DNA of 64,000 nt from Dehalococcoidia bacterium (GCA_020850615.1 JADZEI010000029.1:1-64000), one strand, 5' to 3'. Counted from the stretch's first letter, positions 27,162 through 35,174 are shown. Translations and numbers: made by a program. The notes: generated by a model not told the origin, from the letters alone.

Positions 27162-28400
27162 ATGAGTCGAGACGTTGTCATCACCGGTATCGGAGCGGTT
27201 ACTCCCTACGGCACGGACCTCCACGCCTACTACGACGCCCTCGCCGCCGGGGAGATCGCCATCCGCCCCACCCCCTGGATGCCCCCCGAGTCCGGCCTCT
27301 ACACCGCGCTCGTCCCCGATTTCGAGCCGCTCGACTGGATGTCCCCGCGCGTCGCCGACGGCACCGACCGCTTCGCCCAGTACGCGCTCGCCGGCACGCG
27401 CATGGCCCTCGACCACGCGGGACTCTCCCAGCTCGACCAGGAGCGTACCGCCATCGTCCTCGGCACGGCCATGGGCGGCACGCGCGCCCTCCAGCGCGGC
27501 CAATCCCTGCTCGAACGCGACGGTCCGGACGCCGTCCCCCGCAAGCTCCAGATCCAGGTCTGGCCGAACATGGCCGCCGCGCAGATCGCCATGGAATACG
27601 ACGTCCACGGCCCGTCGCTCACGATCTGCACCGCCTGCGCCGCCTCCATCGACGCGATCGGCACCGCCACGCGCTTCATCCAGTCCGGCCTCGCCGATGT
27701 TGCGATCACCGGCGCCATGGAGGGCTCGAACGGCGAGGTCGACTTCCTCCCCGCGCTCAGCGCGAACCAGATGAGCTACGGCATGGTCTCGCCCACCACC
27801 GACCCCACGAAGGCCTGCCGCCCGTTCGACGCCGACCGCACCGGCATCGCCGGCGGCGATGGCGGCGCCATCTTCGTGCTCGAATCCGCGGAACACGCGC
27901 GCGCACGCGGCGCGAAGCAGCTCGGCGTCATCCGCGGCTACGCCTCGCTCGCCGACGGCTACCACCCATCGAGCCCCGAGCCCACCGGTAAGTGGGAATC
28001 CCTCGTCATGCGCCGCGCCCTCGCTGATGCCGGCCTGGGCGACGGCGCCGGGGTCGTCGGCGTCTATGCCCATGGCACCGGCACCCGCGCCGGCGACGCC
28101 GCCGAGATCCACGCCATCAACGACGTCTACGGCTACCGCGGCCGCGACCTCCTGGTCACGTCGCTCAAGGGCCACTTCGGCCACCCCGGCGGCTCCGCGG
28201 CGTCGCTCAACCTCGCCGCCGCCCTCGTCGGCATGCAGCGGGGCGAAATCCTCCAGACCGCCTCCACCACCACCCCCGACCCCGAGATCGGCTTCACCCT
28301 CGTCCTCGGCCAGCCCGCAAAGGCCGACGTCACCACGCTCCAGCTCAACGCCTTCGGCTTCGGCGGCCAGAACGCCTCCCTCATCGTCACCCGCGACTGA
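27162..28400 (+). CDS. Beta-ketoacyl-ACP synthase II-like (FabF family)
   Basis: A 412-residue thiolase-fold condensing enzyme. The active Cys is in CTACAASIDAI, the first His in AHGTGTRAGDAAE and the second in SLKGHFGHPGG, with the expected Lys. The C-terminal GFGGQNAS loop closes the pocket. It extends acyl-ACP with malonyl-ACP, for fatty acids or a related product. The N-terminal third is more divergent than housekeeping FabF, and no acyl carrier protein gene lies nearby. GGAGG sits 5 nt upstream of the ATG. Confidence 0.88.
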   Translation: MSRDVVITGIGAVTPYGTDLHAYYDALAAGEIAIRPTPWMPPESGLYTALVPDFEPLDWMSPRVADGTDRFAQYALAGTRMALDHAGLSQLDQERTAIVLGTAMGGTRALQRGQSLLERDGPDAVPRKLQIQVWPNMAAAQIAMEYDVHGPSLTICTACAASIDAIGTATRFIQSGLADVAITGAMEGSNGEVDFLPALSANQMSYGMVSPTTDPTKACRPFDADRTGIAGGDGGAIFVLESAEHARARGAKQLGVIRGYASLADGYHPSSPEPTGKWESLVMRRALADAGLGDGAGVVGVYAHGTGTRAGDAAEIHAINDVYGYRGRDLLVTSLKGHFGHPGGSAASLNLAAALVGMQRGEILQTASTTTPDPEIGFTLVLGQPAKADVTTLQLNAFGFGGQNASLIVTRD

Positions 28401-28410
28401 CTCATTCTCG

Positions 28411-28426
28411 AAGGCGCAAAGGCGCA
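28411..28426. repeat. Octamer repeat (AAGGCGCA x2)
   Basis: Two tandem units 10 bases after the ketoacyl synthase stop codon, a location typical of the short arrays in this window. Confidence 0.45.
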
Positions 28427-28526
28427 GCGTGGCGCCCGCCGCGAATCCGAGCCGCGCGCGTAGCAAGCGGAGGCGTGCCCCTCCCGCCACCGCCCCGCGC
28501 CAGCGCACGACCCCGCACCACCCCGC

Positions 28527-28655
28527 CGTAGCCCGGGCCCCTGGTGGGCCCTGAGCGGAAGCCCACGGATGCCCCACCGACAGGCCACCAACGCCCGGGG
28601 CTGCGAGGGCGGCAGCGGAGCGCCCGCCCGGCTTGCCCGGAACGCCGTCGCCCTC
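28527..28655. repeat. Dispersed ~130-bp intergenic repeat, copy C
   Basis: Starts cgtagcccgggcccctggtg and runs through gaagcccacggatg to the tail gcccgcccggcttgcccgg. It is the third full copy. The gap 28401-28747 holds this, the octamers, the palindrome at 28669 and the moaD promoter, with no gene. Confidence 0.75.
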
Positions 28656-28668
28656 CATCGGTCCAGCT

Positions 28669-28706
28669 CCCTCTCCCGCCGCAGCGGGAGAGGGCGGGGG
28701 GTGAGG
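28669..28706. repeat. Palindromic repeat, intergenic copy
   Basis: CCCTCTCCCGC / GCGGGAGAGGG with loop CGCA and a G-rich tail; the same unit is embedded in the gene at 24371. Confidence 0.8.
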
Positions 28707-28734
28707 GTCATGCGCGCCCCCGCCCCCACCCCGC

Positions 28735-28740
28735 TACAAT
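28735..28740 (+). promoter_or_regulatory. -10 box of leaderless moaD
   Basis: TACAAT, 7 nt upstream of the ATG at 28748; no ribosome site. Confidence 0.5.
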
Positions 28741-28747
28741 CGATCCC

Positions 28748-28993
28748 ATGGAAATCACGGTGTTGCTCTTCGCCTCCGTCGCGGAAGCTGCCGGCGCGCG
28801 CCGCCTCCAGCTCCCCATCGAGCACGGCGACACCGTCGCGACCGTCCGGGACCGCCTCCTCGCGGAGCGCCCCGCCCTCGCCCGCTTCGCCCCCAACCTG
28901 CTCTACGCGCTCGACGAGGAGTACGTGGACACGGCCGCCCCCGTCCATGCCGGTGCCACCCTCGCACTCATCCCGCCCGTCTCCGGAGGCTGA
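28748..28993 (+). CDS. moaD: Molybdopterin synthase small subunit
   Basis: An 81-residue ubiquitin-fold sulfur carrier ending in Gly-Gly (LIPPVSGG), the residue that becomes a thiocarboxylate and donates sulfur to precursor Z (cPMP). The ATG is placed by the TACAAT box 7 nt upstream and by family length; the upstream frame reads through repeats. moaE follows after 3 bases, so the two subunits are cotranslated. Confidence 0.88.
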   Translation: MEITVLLFASVAEAAGARRLQLPIEHGDTVATVRDRLLAERPALARFAPNLLYALDEEYVDTAAPVHAGATLALIPPVSGG

Positions 28994-28996
28994 CCC

Positions 28997-29443
28997 ATGC
29001 TCATCCGCGTCACCGAAGAAGTCCTCCGGCCCGAAGAAGCCACCGCCGCCGTCGAATCCCCCGGGGCCGGCGCCATCGGCCTCTTCCTCGGCGTGGTGCG
29101 CGACAACAACAAGGGCCGCCGGGTCGCCTACCTCGAGTACGACGCCTACCCGTCCATGGCCGAGAAGGTCATGCGCGAAATCGCCGAAGAGGCCCGCGAC
29201 CGCTTCGGGCTGATCGATTGCGCCGTGCTCCATCGCACCGGCCGCCTCGAAATCGGCGAGACGAGCCTGCTCATCGCCGTCAGCTGCGGCCACCGCGCCG
29301 CCTCGTTCGAAGGCGGCCACTGGCTCGTCGACGAGATCAAGAAGCGCGTCCCGGTGTGGAAGAAGGAAGTATGGGAAGACGGCGAGGAATGGATCGAAGG
29401 CCCCGAGTCGCTCGGCATGCAGGCGCCCGCCAGCATGCGTTGA
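28997..29443 (+). CDS. moaE: Molybdopterin synthase catalytic subunit
   Basis: A 148-residue MoaE. Family blocks are GAIGLFLGVVRDNNKGRRVAYLEYDAY, HRTGRLEIGETSLLIAVSCGHR, and the active-site Lys region IKKRVPVWKKE. With MoaD it forms the heterotetramer that inserts two sulfurs into cPMP to make molybdopterin. Other cofactor genes are not in the window. The NUDIX gene starts 13 bases later. Confidence 0.93.
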   Translation: MLIRVTEEVLRPEEATAAVESPGAGAIGLFLGVVRDNNKGRRVAYLEYDAYPSMAEKVMREIAEEARDRFGLIDCAVLHRTGRLEIGETSLLIAVSCGHRAASFEGGHWLVDEIKKRVPVWKKEVWEDGEEWIEGPESLGMQAPASMR

Positions 29444-29456
29444 CCCACGAGGACGC

Positions 29457-29978
29457 ATGAGCACGATCAGCCACCCGCACTCCTTCAGCCGCTACTGCAT
29501 GCACTGCGGTCAGCGGCTCACCACCGCCACCCCGGAAGGCGACTTCAAGCGCCGCCTCGTCTGCCTCGATTGCGGCTTCGTCCACTACATTAACCCGCGC
29601 CCGGTCGCCGGGATCATCCCCGTGCGCGAACCGGACGGCCACATCCTCCTCGTCCGCCGCGCGATCGAGCCCCAGGCCGGGCAGTGGGTCTTCCCCGGCG
29701 GCTTCATGGATGTCGGCGAGACGGCCGAGGAGGCCGCCGTCCGCGAGACGATGGAAGAGGCGAACCTCGCAGTGCGGGACCTCTCGCTTGTCGGCGTCTA
29801 CACGCGTCCCGGGCCCGGCGTGGTCGTCATCGTCTACGAAGCCATCGCCGTCAGCGATGCCTCCGCCGGGCACGAATCGCTCGAAGTCGGCTGGTTCCCG
29901 CCCCACAGCATCCCGTGGGACGAGCTCGCCTTCGATTCCACGATTGCCGCGCTGAAGGACTGGGCCGCCCGCCGCTAA
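29457..29978 (+). CDS. NUDIX hydrolase with N-terminal zinc ribbon
   Basis: A 173-residue protein. A CxxC...CxxC zinc ribbon (CMHCGQ, CLDCGF) is followed by a NUDIX domain with a full box: GGFMDVGETAEEAAVRETMEEANL matches GX5EX7REX2EEX. It resembles the NudC/ADP-ribose type and should hydrolyse nucleoside diphosphates linked to another group. It is third in the moaD-moaE unit. Its stop overlaps by 3 bases the stop codon of the convergent regulator gene. Confidence 0.88.
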   Translation: MSTISHPHSFSRYCMHCGQRLTTATPEGDFKRRLVCLDCGFVHYINPRPVAGIIPVREPDGHILLVRRAIEPQAGQWVFPGGFMDVGETAEEAAVRETMEEANLAVRDLSLVGVYTRPGPGVVVIVYEAIAVSDASAGHESLEVGWFPPHSIPWDELAFDSTIAALKDWAARR

Positions 29979-30661
29979 CTCGCCTGGCGGATGTCGAACC
30001 GGTACCCGGTGCCGCGCACCGTGCGCACGCTCCGCCCCGCCTGCGTCCCTTCCAGCTTCCGCCGGATGTTGGAGACGTGCCGCCGCAGGATCTGCAGGTA
30101 CCGCTCGTCGGGGTCCACGCCCCAGCTCCGCTCGATGATCTCGCCCGCCGTCACCGTCTTGTTCGGCCGCGCCAGCAGCAGCGAGAGGATCTCCGCCTCG
30201 CGCTCCGTCAGCGGCACGTCCATCTGCGACGACCGCAGGCGGCCATGGATCGGGTCCAGCTCGAACGGCCCCGCGACCACCACCTCCGCCGCCGCCACGC
30301 CCTCGCGCGCCATCTCGCGGATGCGCCGCTGGACCGCTGGCGTCTCGAGCGTCCCACGCACCATGCCGTCGATGTCCGGCCGGAAGCTCCCCGGCACCGC
30401 GAGCCCCGGCAGCCCGGGCGTCACCAGGTAGAGCACGGGCACGATCCGCCAGCGGCGCTCTTGCTGCAGTTGCTGCGCCAGCTCGTTCTGTTCGTCCACG
30501 CTGAACCCGGCCAGCACCAGGAGATCGTACGACCGCTCGGTATCGCGCCGGAGCGCCACGCGCGGGTCCGCCGTCACCTCCACGGTGATCTGCTCACCGA
30601 TGAGGTGCCGGCCAAGCAGGGCCGGGGGAGTGTCGGGGGCTATTGCCAGGACACTTGCCAA
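29975..30661 (-). CDS. Winged-helix (OmpR-type) regulator with pseudo-receiver
   Basis: A 228-residue protein. The C-terminal winged helix is clear (LTEREAEILSLLLARPNKTVTAGEIIERSWG, LRRHVSNIRRKLEG, VRTVRGTGYRFDI). The N-terminal 130 residues keep the outline of a receiver but lack the phospho-accepting Asp (DLLVLAGF) and the acidic pocket. TTG 30661 is preferred because GGAAGGGAG lies 7 nt upstream; an earlier TTG at 30733 has no site. A second regulator of this kind is at 25110. Confidence 0.78.
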   Translation of the reverse strand: MASVLAIAPDTPPALLGRHLIGEQITVEVTADPRVALRRDTERSYDLLVLAGFSVDEQNELAQQLQQERRWRIVPVLYLVTPGLPGLAVPGSFRPDIDGMVRGTLETPAVQRRIREMAREGVAAAEVVVAGPFELDPIHGRLRSSQMDVPLTEREAEILSLLLARPNKTVTAGEIIERSWGVDPDERYLQILRRHVSNIRRKLEGTQAGRSVRTVRGTGYRFDIRQAS

Positions 30662-30831
30662 CGAAGTACTCCCTTCCACGCGGGCCGTCGCCGCCACCGC
30701 TCCCGGTGCGAAACCGGCGCCCCGCCACCACAATTCATGCTAGGTCCCGGTCCCGGGCGCGGGCATTGGGAGTATCCCTTGGTCGCACGAGGACTGCCCC
30801 GATCGGCCCGCGACGCTGCTCCGACGCTCCT

Positions 30832-31110
30832 CTATAGGCCGCGTTCGAGAATCCGCTTCGCGACTTCCCGCGGGTCGGGGTTGTACTCGCCGCGCGCGAT
30901 CTGCTCCCGCAGCTGCTGGATGCGCTCGGCGCGCTCCGACGGCGCCTGTTGAACCGCCTCGCGCGCCCGGGAAAGCTCGCGCGCACCCTCGCTGATCCCG
31001 GTCGCGTCGGCCGGCTGTGCAGCCGTCGCTGTCGCTTCCTTCCGCTCCCGTGCCTTCGCAATGTCGTACACCACGGCCCGTGAGCCGGAGGTCTTGCGTA
31101 TCTCAGACAT
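30832..31110 (-). CDS. flgM: Anti-sigma-28 factor FlgM
   Basis: A 92-residue protein. The C-terminal half (ISEGARELSRAREAVQQAP, ERIQQLREQIARGEYNPDPREVAKRILE) is the sigma-28-binding region of FlgM; the N-terminal half is disordered. It holds sigma-28 inactive until it is exported through the flagellar body. ATG 31110 is preceded by GAGGT. It follows the sortase gene after 39 bases, so it is probably driven from the sigma-28-like promoter at 31867. Confidence 0.82.
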   Translation of the reverse strand: MSEIRKTSGSRAVVYDIAKARERKEATATAAQPADATGISEGARELSRAREAVQQAPSERAERIQQLREQIARGEYNPDPREVAKRILERGL

Positions 31111-31149
31111 GGCGTACCTCGATTCGATCATAGGGCGCGCGAGCGGCCC

Positions 31150-31791
31150 TCACAATTGGTCTTTTCCTTCGAACGCGGCCGTTACCACCAGCCGCTGCTT
31201 CAGGTCCGGCGTACAGGTGATCAGCGTCACCAGCGTCTGGTGGTCCGAACGCAGCACCTTCGTCTGCGTCGGCGCCACCACCTGGACGTTCGTCACCCGG
31301 TAGCTGTACTTCGTCGTGCCCGCGTACACCTCGACCACGTCGCCCACGGCCACCCGGTCCAGCGACTGGAAGGCGGCCACGTTCCCTGCATCCGCCACCG
31401 AGACGTGCCCGGTCAATACCATGGTCCCGGGCTGCCCCGGCCGCGCCGAGCTCAGCAGGTGGCCGACCGACTTCCAGGCCGTTTCCCAGGCCGGCTTGCC
31501 GTCTTTCACCACCACGCCGACTTCCGTCACCGCCTGGTCGACGCCCGCCGCCGGGACCACCACGCGCGTCGGGAGCAGCCCTTCCGCGCTCCGCCCGAGC
31601 ACCACCGGCACCGAGTCCGGCTCACCCGGGATGGTCACGGTCTCTGCCGCCGGCGCCGGTGCGTGCCCGCCGGTCACGCTTTCGCGGACCGTGGTGCTGC
31701 CGAACCAGGCGACTAGCCCGGCCGCGCCCACCAGCGCTGCCGTCATCACGTTGGAGGCGCTCAGGAGTCCGCGCGCGCGAGTGCTGCCCAT
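31150..31791 (-). CDS. Sortase-family transpeptidase
   Basis: A 213-residue membrane-anchored sortase. One N-terminal transmembrane helix is followed by a beta-barrel with the catalytic His in VLTGHVSVADAG, Cys in TLITCTPD and Arg in LKQRLVV. Sortases join surface proteins to the cell wall or to each other, which implies a single-membrane cell envelope. No LPxTG-like substrate is obvious in the window. The ATG has GGGAGGTGG upstream. Its place inside a flagellar cluster, before flgM, is unusual. Confidence 0.85.
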   Translation of the reverse strand: MGSTRARGLLSASNVMTAALVGAAGLVAWFGSTTVRESVTGGHAPAPAAETVTIPGEPDSVPVVLGRSAEGLLPTRVVVPAAGVDQAVTEVGVVVKDGKPAWETAWKSVGHLLSSARPGQPGTMVLTGHVSVADAGNVAAFQSLDRVAVGDVVEVYAGTTKYSYRVTNVQVVAPTQTKVLRSDHQTLVTLITCTPDLKQRLVVTAAFEGKDQL

Positions 31792-31866
31792 CGGCCTCCA
31801 CCTCCCTTCATGCCCGCGTCCCGCGCGCCGTTCCCGCGTGGGAATCGCGGTGCATTCCTGCTCTAA

Positions 31867-31893
31867 CTGTCGGCAGAAAGAGGTGGATCTTGA
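31867..31893 (-). promoter_or_regulatory. Candidate sigma-28 promoter upstream of sortase-flgM
   Basis: TCAAGATC, an 11-base spacer and GCCGACAG on the minus strand. The flagellar sigma-28 consensus is TAAAGTTT-N11-GCCGATAA. The promoter at 35148 has the same shape. Confidence 0.5.
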
Positions 31894-31972
31894 CGACCCG
31901 CAGCGGTCGAATGGCGGACGATTAGGGAACAGCTGGCCCGTGCGTGAAGGACCTCACGCGCTCCCGCGCGGC

Positions 31973-32293
31973 CTACAGCTCGCGCGTGCCCAGGGCCTCG
32001 CCCGCAGGGTGCGCGAGGTACGCGCTCGCCGCCCGCCGCCGCTGCGCGAGCTGCTGCGTCCGCTCCGTGGTCGCCTCCATGGCGGCCGCCAGCTCCTCGC
32101 TGATCGCGCGCGTCACGGCGGCCAGCTCTTCGATCTGCGCCGCCGCCTGTTCAGTTGCCGTTGGGTCGTCCAGCGCCGCCTGGCATGCTTCGAAGCACAC
32201 CTGGTTCCCGGCGAGAAAGGCCTCGACGTCGCCGCCCTGGATGAGCCCGAGTTGCTCCCGGGCCAGGGCCAGCGCCGAAGCCGCCGCAGTCAT
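31973..32293 (-). CDS. FliT/FlgN-like flagellar chaperone, putative
   Basis: A 106-residue all-helical, coiled-coil-prone protein with two Cys near residues 33-37. Its size, helical content and position directly after fliS (stop and start overlap by one base) fit a FliT/FlgN-type chaperone of the filament cap or hook proteins. Direct sequence similarity to known FliT is weak. Confidence 0.5.
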   Translation of the reverse strand: MTAAASALALAREQLGLIQGGDVEAFLAGNQVCFEACQAALDDPTATEQAAAQIEELAAVTRAISEELAAAMEATTERTQQLAQRRRAASAYLAHPAGEALGTREL

Positions 32294-32706
32294 CAGGCGA
32301 CCGCCTCGCCCTGCTCCGCTGCCGTCGCCGCCGCGATCCGGAGCTCGGTCGTCGCCGACCGCCAGGCTTCCGCGATGCGCGTGATGTGCTTCTCCGCTTC
32401 GTCCAGCTTCGCAACGTCGCCGGTCGTCGAATCGATGATGCAGCGGATGCTGTAGGCGTAAATCGCCGCCAGGTTCGCCGCCATCTCCCCGCCCTTTTCG
32501 TGGTCCAGCGTCGCCAGCAGCTCGCCGATGATCAGGTGCGCCCGCTGGGTCTCGTCCAGGAACCGCTCCCGCCGGCCATCGGCGTGGAACATCCGCGCCT
32601 TCTTGAGCGCCTTCAACGCCCCCTCGTACAGCATCGTCGTCAATGTCACCGGGTCCGCGGTGCTCACGTCGGCGGTGCGGTAGGCGTCGTAGGCGTTCGG
32701 CATCAT
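32293..32706 (-). CDS. fliS: Flagellin export chaperone FliS
   Basis: A 137-residue helical protein starting MMPNAYDAYRTADVSTADPVTLTTMLYEGALKALKKA, the FliS signature with an N-terminal YDAYR. It binds the C-terminus of flagellin and keeps it unpolymerised before export. ATG 32706 and ATG 32703 are both possible; GGAGG is 3 and 6 nt upstream respectively, which favours 32703. It lies between fliD and the FliT-like gene. Confidence 0.92.
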   Translation of the reverse strand: MMPNAYDAYRTADVSTADPVTLTTMLYEGALKALKKARMFHADGRRERFLDETQRAHLIIGELLATLDHEKGGEMAANLAAIYAYSIRCIIDSTTGDVAKLDEAEKHITRIAEAWRSATTELRIAAATAAEQGEAVA

Positions 32707-32782
32707 GCTCCTCCTGGGAAGGGCCTCAGTGCCCCCAGTTTCCTCGCCGCCTCAGCGGCCGGGGATCGGGGGAACCCTGCTC

Positions 32783-34789
32783 TTACTCTTTCGAATTGCT
32801 CAACTGTGTCGCTGCGTTCGAGATCGACTGCAGGATGGTCTGCGCGCGGGCCTGGGCCTGCTCCATCGCTGCGAATTTCTTGCGCAGCAGGTCCATCTCC
32901 GCCTCGATTGACGCCGAGACCCGGTCGAACCGCGTCTCGATGTCCTTGATCCGCTTGTCGTAGGTCGACTGCCGTTGCTGGAAGACGCCCCCGGCAGCTG
33001 CCAGGCCCTCCACGAACGACTGGACCCGCTTGATTACGCTCGAACGCTCCGGGGCCACCTCGATCGTGTGGCTCCCCGCCGCCAGCGCCCCCGCCGCCGT
33101 GATCGTGACCCCGGGGATCAGCGTCGAGTTCGTCCCGCCCGCGGTGATCGTCCCCGTGGTCGTCGTCGCGGCCGTCCCGTCGCGCGGCGTGAAGGTCGCG
33201 GTCAGGTTCCCGGCGCCGTCGTCTGTGATCGCGTAGGAGCCTTCCTTGCTCCCGCCGTACGTCCCCGCGATGCTCGCGATCGAGCCCGTCCCGCCGGGCG
33301 TCAGCGTCGCCGCGAGCTTGAACTCGCTCAACACGCCCTGCACCGAGGCCGGGTCCGCCGCCATGGCGTCCTTGAACTTCACCGCATCGAACTTCAGCTC
33401 GTTGGTGGCGCCCACCGCCGACCCCACCGCACCGAAGCTGACCCCGATCTCGCTCAGCGTCCAGTAGCGCCCGGAGAGGTTGATCCCGGTCGAGGTCACC
33501 ATCGACCGCAGGTTCGTCTCCAGCACGCGCACGCTCGTGTCGCCGCTCAGCACGCCGCCGCCGTCCTTCGAAGCCTTCGTCGCGGTCCTGATGGCGTTCA
33601 GGACGCCGTTGAACTCGGCCACGAAGTTCGTGATCGCTGAAGTCGCGGTCGTCGTATCCGACCCCACGGTCACCGTCGCGGGCGTCCCGCCGCTCACCGC
33701 CGTGAAGGTAACGGACGTGCCGTTCACGCTCACCGTGTTCGAGCTCGCGTACTGCGTCGCCCCGCCGTCGATCGAGTAGGCCGCGTTCGAACCGAGCGAC
33801 TGGCTCGCCGCGAGCAGCCCCGTCTTCGAGAGGAAGTCACCGCCCGCGCCGTCTTCCTCCAGCGCGATCGCCAGGGAGCCCGTCTTCGTCTGCTGCAGCC
33901 GGATCGTGTCCGTCTGCGTGTCGTACCGCGCCGTCACCCCGGCCGTGCTCGAATTGATCCGCGAGATCACGTCGTTCAGCGAGTCGGTCGCCGCGTTGTA
34001 GTTGATCTGCACGCCGTTGATCTTGAAGAAGTGGTCGCCGCCCGCCGGCGCGCCGCCCTCCCACGTCGCCGCGTCCATCTTCGCCGATGTGCTCAGCCGC
34101 GCGATGCCCAGCGTGCTCTCCCGCGTCGTCGTCCCGCTCGAAGCGAGCAGGTTCGTCGCCGCCAGGAAGTTCGACGTGTCGCCGCCGGTGCCCAGCGTGA
34201 TCGCGCCCTGCGTGGACGTCAGCCGCAGCAGGTTGGCCCGGCCGTTCGCGTCGTTCTCGATCGTCGCCGTCACGCCGATGCCCGAGCCGTTGATCGCCGT
34301 CACGATGTCGTCGAGCGTCTGCGTCGCCGGGTCGACCGTGATCGTCGCCGTCCCGCCCGTCGCCGTCCGCATCGTGAACGTCCCCGCCGTCACCGGCGTC
34401 GCGAAGCTCGCCGCGTTCATCAGCGAGCTGCTGTTCAGCGCCGCCGAAAGCGCCCCGCCCGTCGCCGTCGTCCCGCTGGCGACGCTCGTCACGTTGACCG
34501 TGAACGAGCCGGTGGTCGAACCGGGCGCGGCGGCCGCCGTCACGCCCGCGCCGGTCACCGTCGCGGTCTTGCCGGACACCGACGTCACGTCCGCGAGCAT
34601 CTTCGTCCGCAGCAGCAGCGCCGAGAACTTCGTCTGCAGGTCCGCCAGCGCGTTCTTCTGCTGGGTCGCCGAGGTGATCTGCGTGTTGAGCCGCGTCAGC
34701 ACCGTGGACCGCGCCGCGGTCAGCTGCGTGATCACGGACTCCGTGTCGAAGCTGGAGAAGAAGTTCGAAAGCCGGACAGGGTCGGCCAT
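32783..34789 (-). CDS. fliD: Flagellar filament cap protein FliD (hook-associated protein 2)
   Basis: A 668-residue secreted cap protein. The N-terminal domain (LSNFFSSFDTESVITQLTAA and a coiled-coil up to residue 60) and the C-terminal coiled-coil (from about 590) polymerise at the filament tip; the middle is Thr/Ala-rich beta structure. FliD helps flagellin subunits fold into the growing filament. It starts 3 bases after the flaG-like gene and is followed by fliS, all probably from the promoter at 35148. Confidence 0.92.
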   Translation of the reverse strand: MADPVRLSNFFSSFDTESVITQLTAARSTVLTRLNTQITSATQQKNALADLQTKFSALLLRTKMLADVTSVSGKTATVTGAGVTAAAAPGSTTGSFTVNVTSVASGTTATGGALSAALNSSSLMNAASFATPVTAGTFTMRTATGGTATITVDPATQTLDDIVTAINGSGIGVTATIENDANGRANLLRLTSTQGAITLGTGGDTSNFLAATNLLASSGTTTRESTLGIARLSTSAKMDAATWEGGAPAGGDHFFKINGVQINYNAATDSLNDVISRINSSTAGVTARYDTQTDTIRLQQTKTGSLAIALEEDGAGGDFLSKTGLLAASQSLGSNAAYSIDGGATQYASSNTVSVNGTSVTFTAVSGGTPATVTVGSDTTTATSAITNFVAEFNGVLNAIRTATKASKDGGGVLSGDTSVRVLETNLRSMVTSTGINLSGRYWTLSEIGVSFGAVGSAVGATNELKFDAVKFKDAMAADPASVQGVLSEFKLAATLTPGGTGSIASIAGTYGGSKEGSYAITDDGAGNLTATFTPRDGTAATTTTGTITAGGTNSTLIPGVTITAAGALAAGSHTIEVAPERSSVIKRVQSFVEGLAAAGGVFQQRQSTYDKRIKDIETRFDRVSASIEAEMDLLRKKFAAMEQAQARAQTILQSISNAATQLSNSKE

Positions 34790-34792
34790 GGT

Positions 34793-35119
34793 TTACCCCC
34801 GCCGCTCGAAGAGCAGCCCGCGTTGGTCGCTGACTTCGCTGAGCTGCGCGATCTGGCGGGCGCTCACGCGGGCGATGACCTGGCCGCTTGCCACATCACG
34901 CACCACCACACCCTCCAGCTCGCCCTGCGCGTCGAACTCGCAGGCGACATCGCACGTCTCCGGGTCCCGCGCCGGCAGGATGGCCGCCAGCAGCCGCTGC
35001 CGCGCGTTTCGCCGCGGCTGGCGATACTGGTGGCGCGGGTGGCTCCCGGCCTGGTCCCACGTCGCCTGGTGCACCCCGATAGAGACCGGGGCTACCGAAG
35101 CCAGCGTAAAGCGGTCCAT
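34793..35119 (-). CDS. FlaG-like flagellar protein
   Basis: A 108-residue protein whose C-terminal half (CEFDAQGELEGVVVRDVASGQVIARVSARQIAQL) matches the FlaG pattern of one strand, a short turn and V-x-D-x-x-(T/S)-G-x-V-I. FlaG proteins affect filament length in other bacteria. ATG 35119 is used, with GGAGG 9 nt upstream; GTG 35125 is an alternative. It is the first gene after the candidate sigma-28 promoter. Confidence 0.65.
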   Translation of the reverse strand: MDRFTLASVAPVSIGVHQATWDQAGSHPRHQYRQPRRNARQRLLAAILPARDPETCDVACEFDAQGELEGVVVRDVASGQVIARVSARQIAQLSEVSDQRGLLFERRG

Positions 35120-35147
35120 GGTCACCTACCTCCGGGGTTCTCCCTGA

Positions 35148-35174
35148 TCATCGGCGCGCATTCCATGCGCTTGA
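35148..35174 (-). promoter_or_regulatory. Candidate sigma-28 promoter of the flaG-fliD-fliS operon
   Basis: TCAAGCGC, an 11-base spacer and GCCGATGA on the minus strand. It shares TCAAG and GCCGA with the element at 31867 and lies about 30 bases before the flaG-like ATG. Confidence 0.55.
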
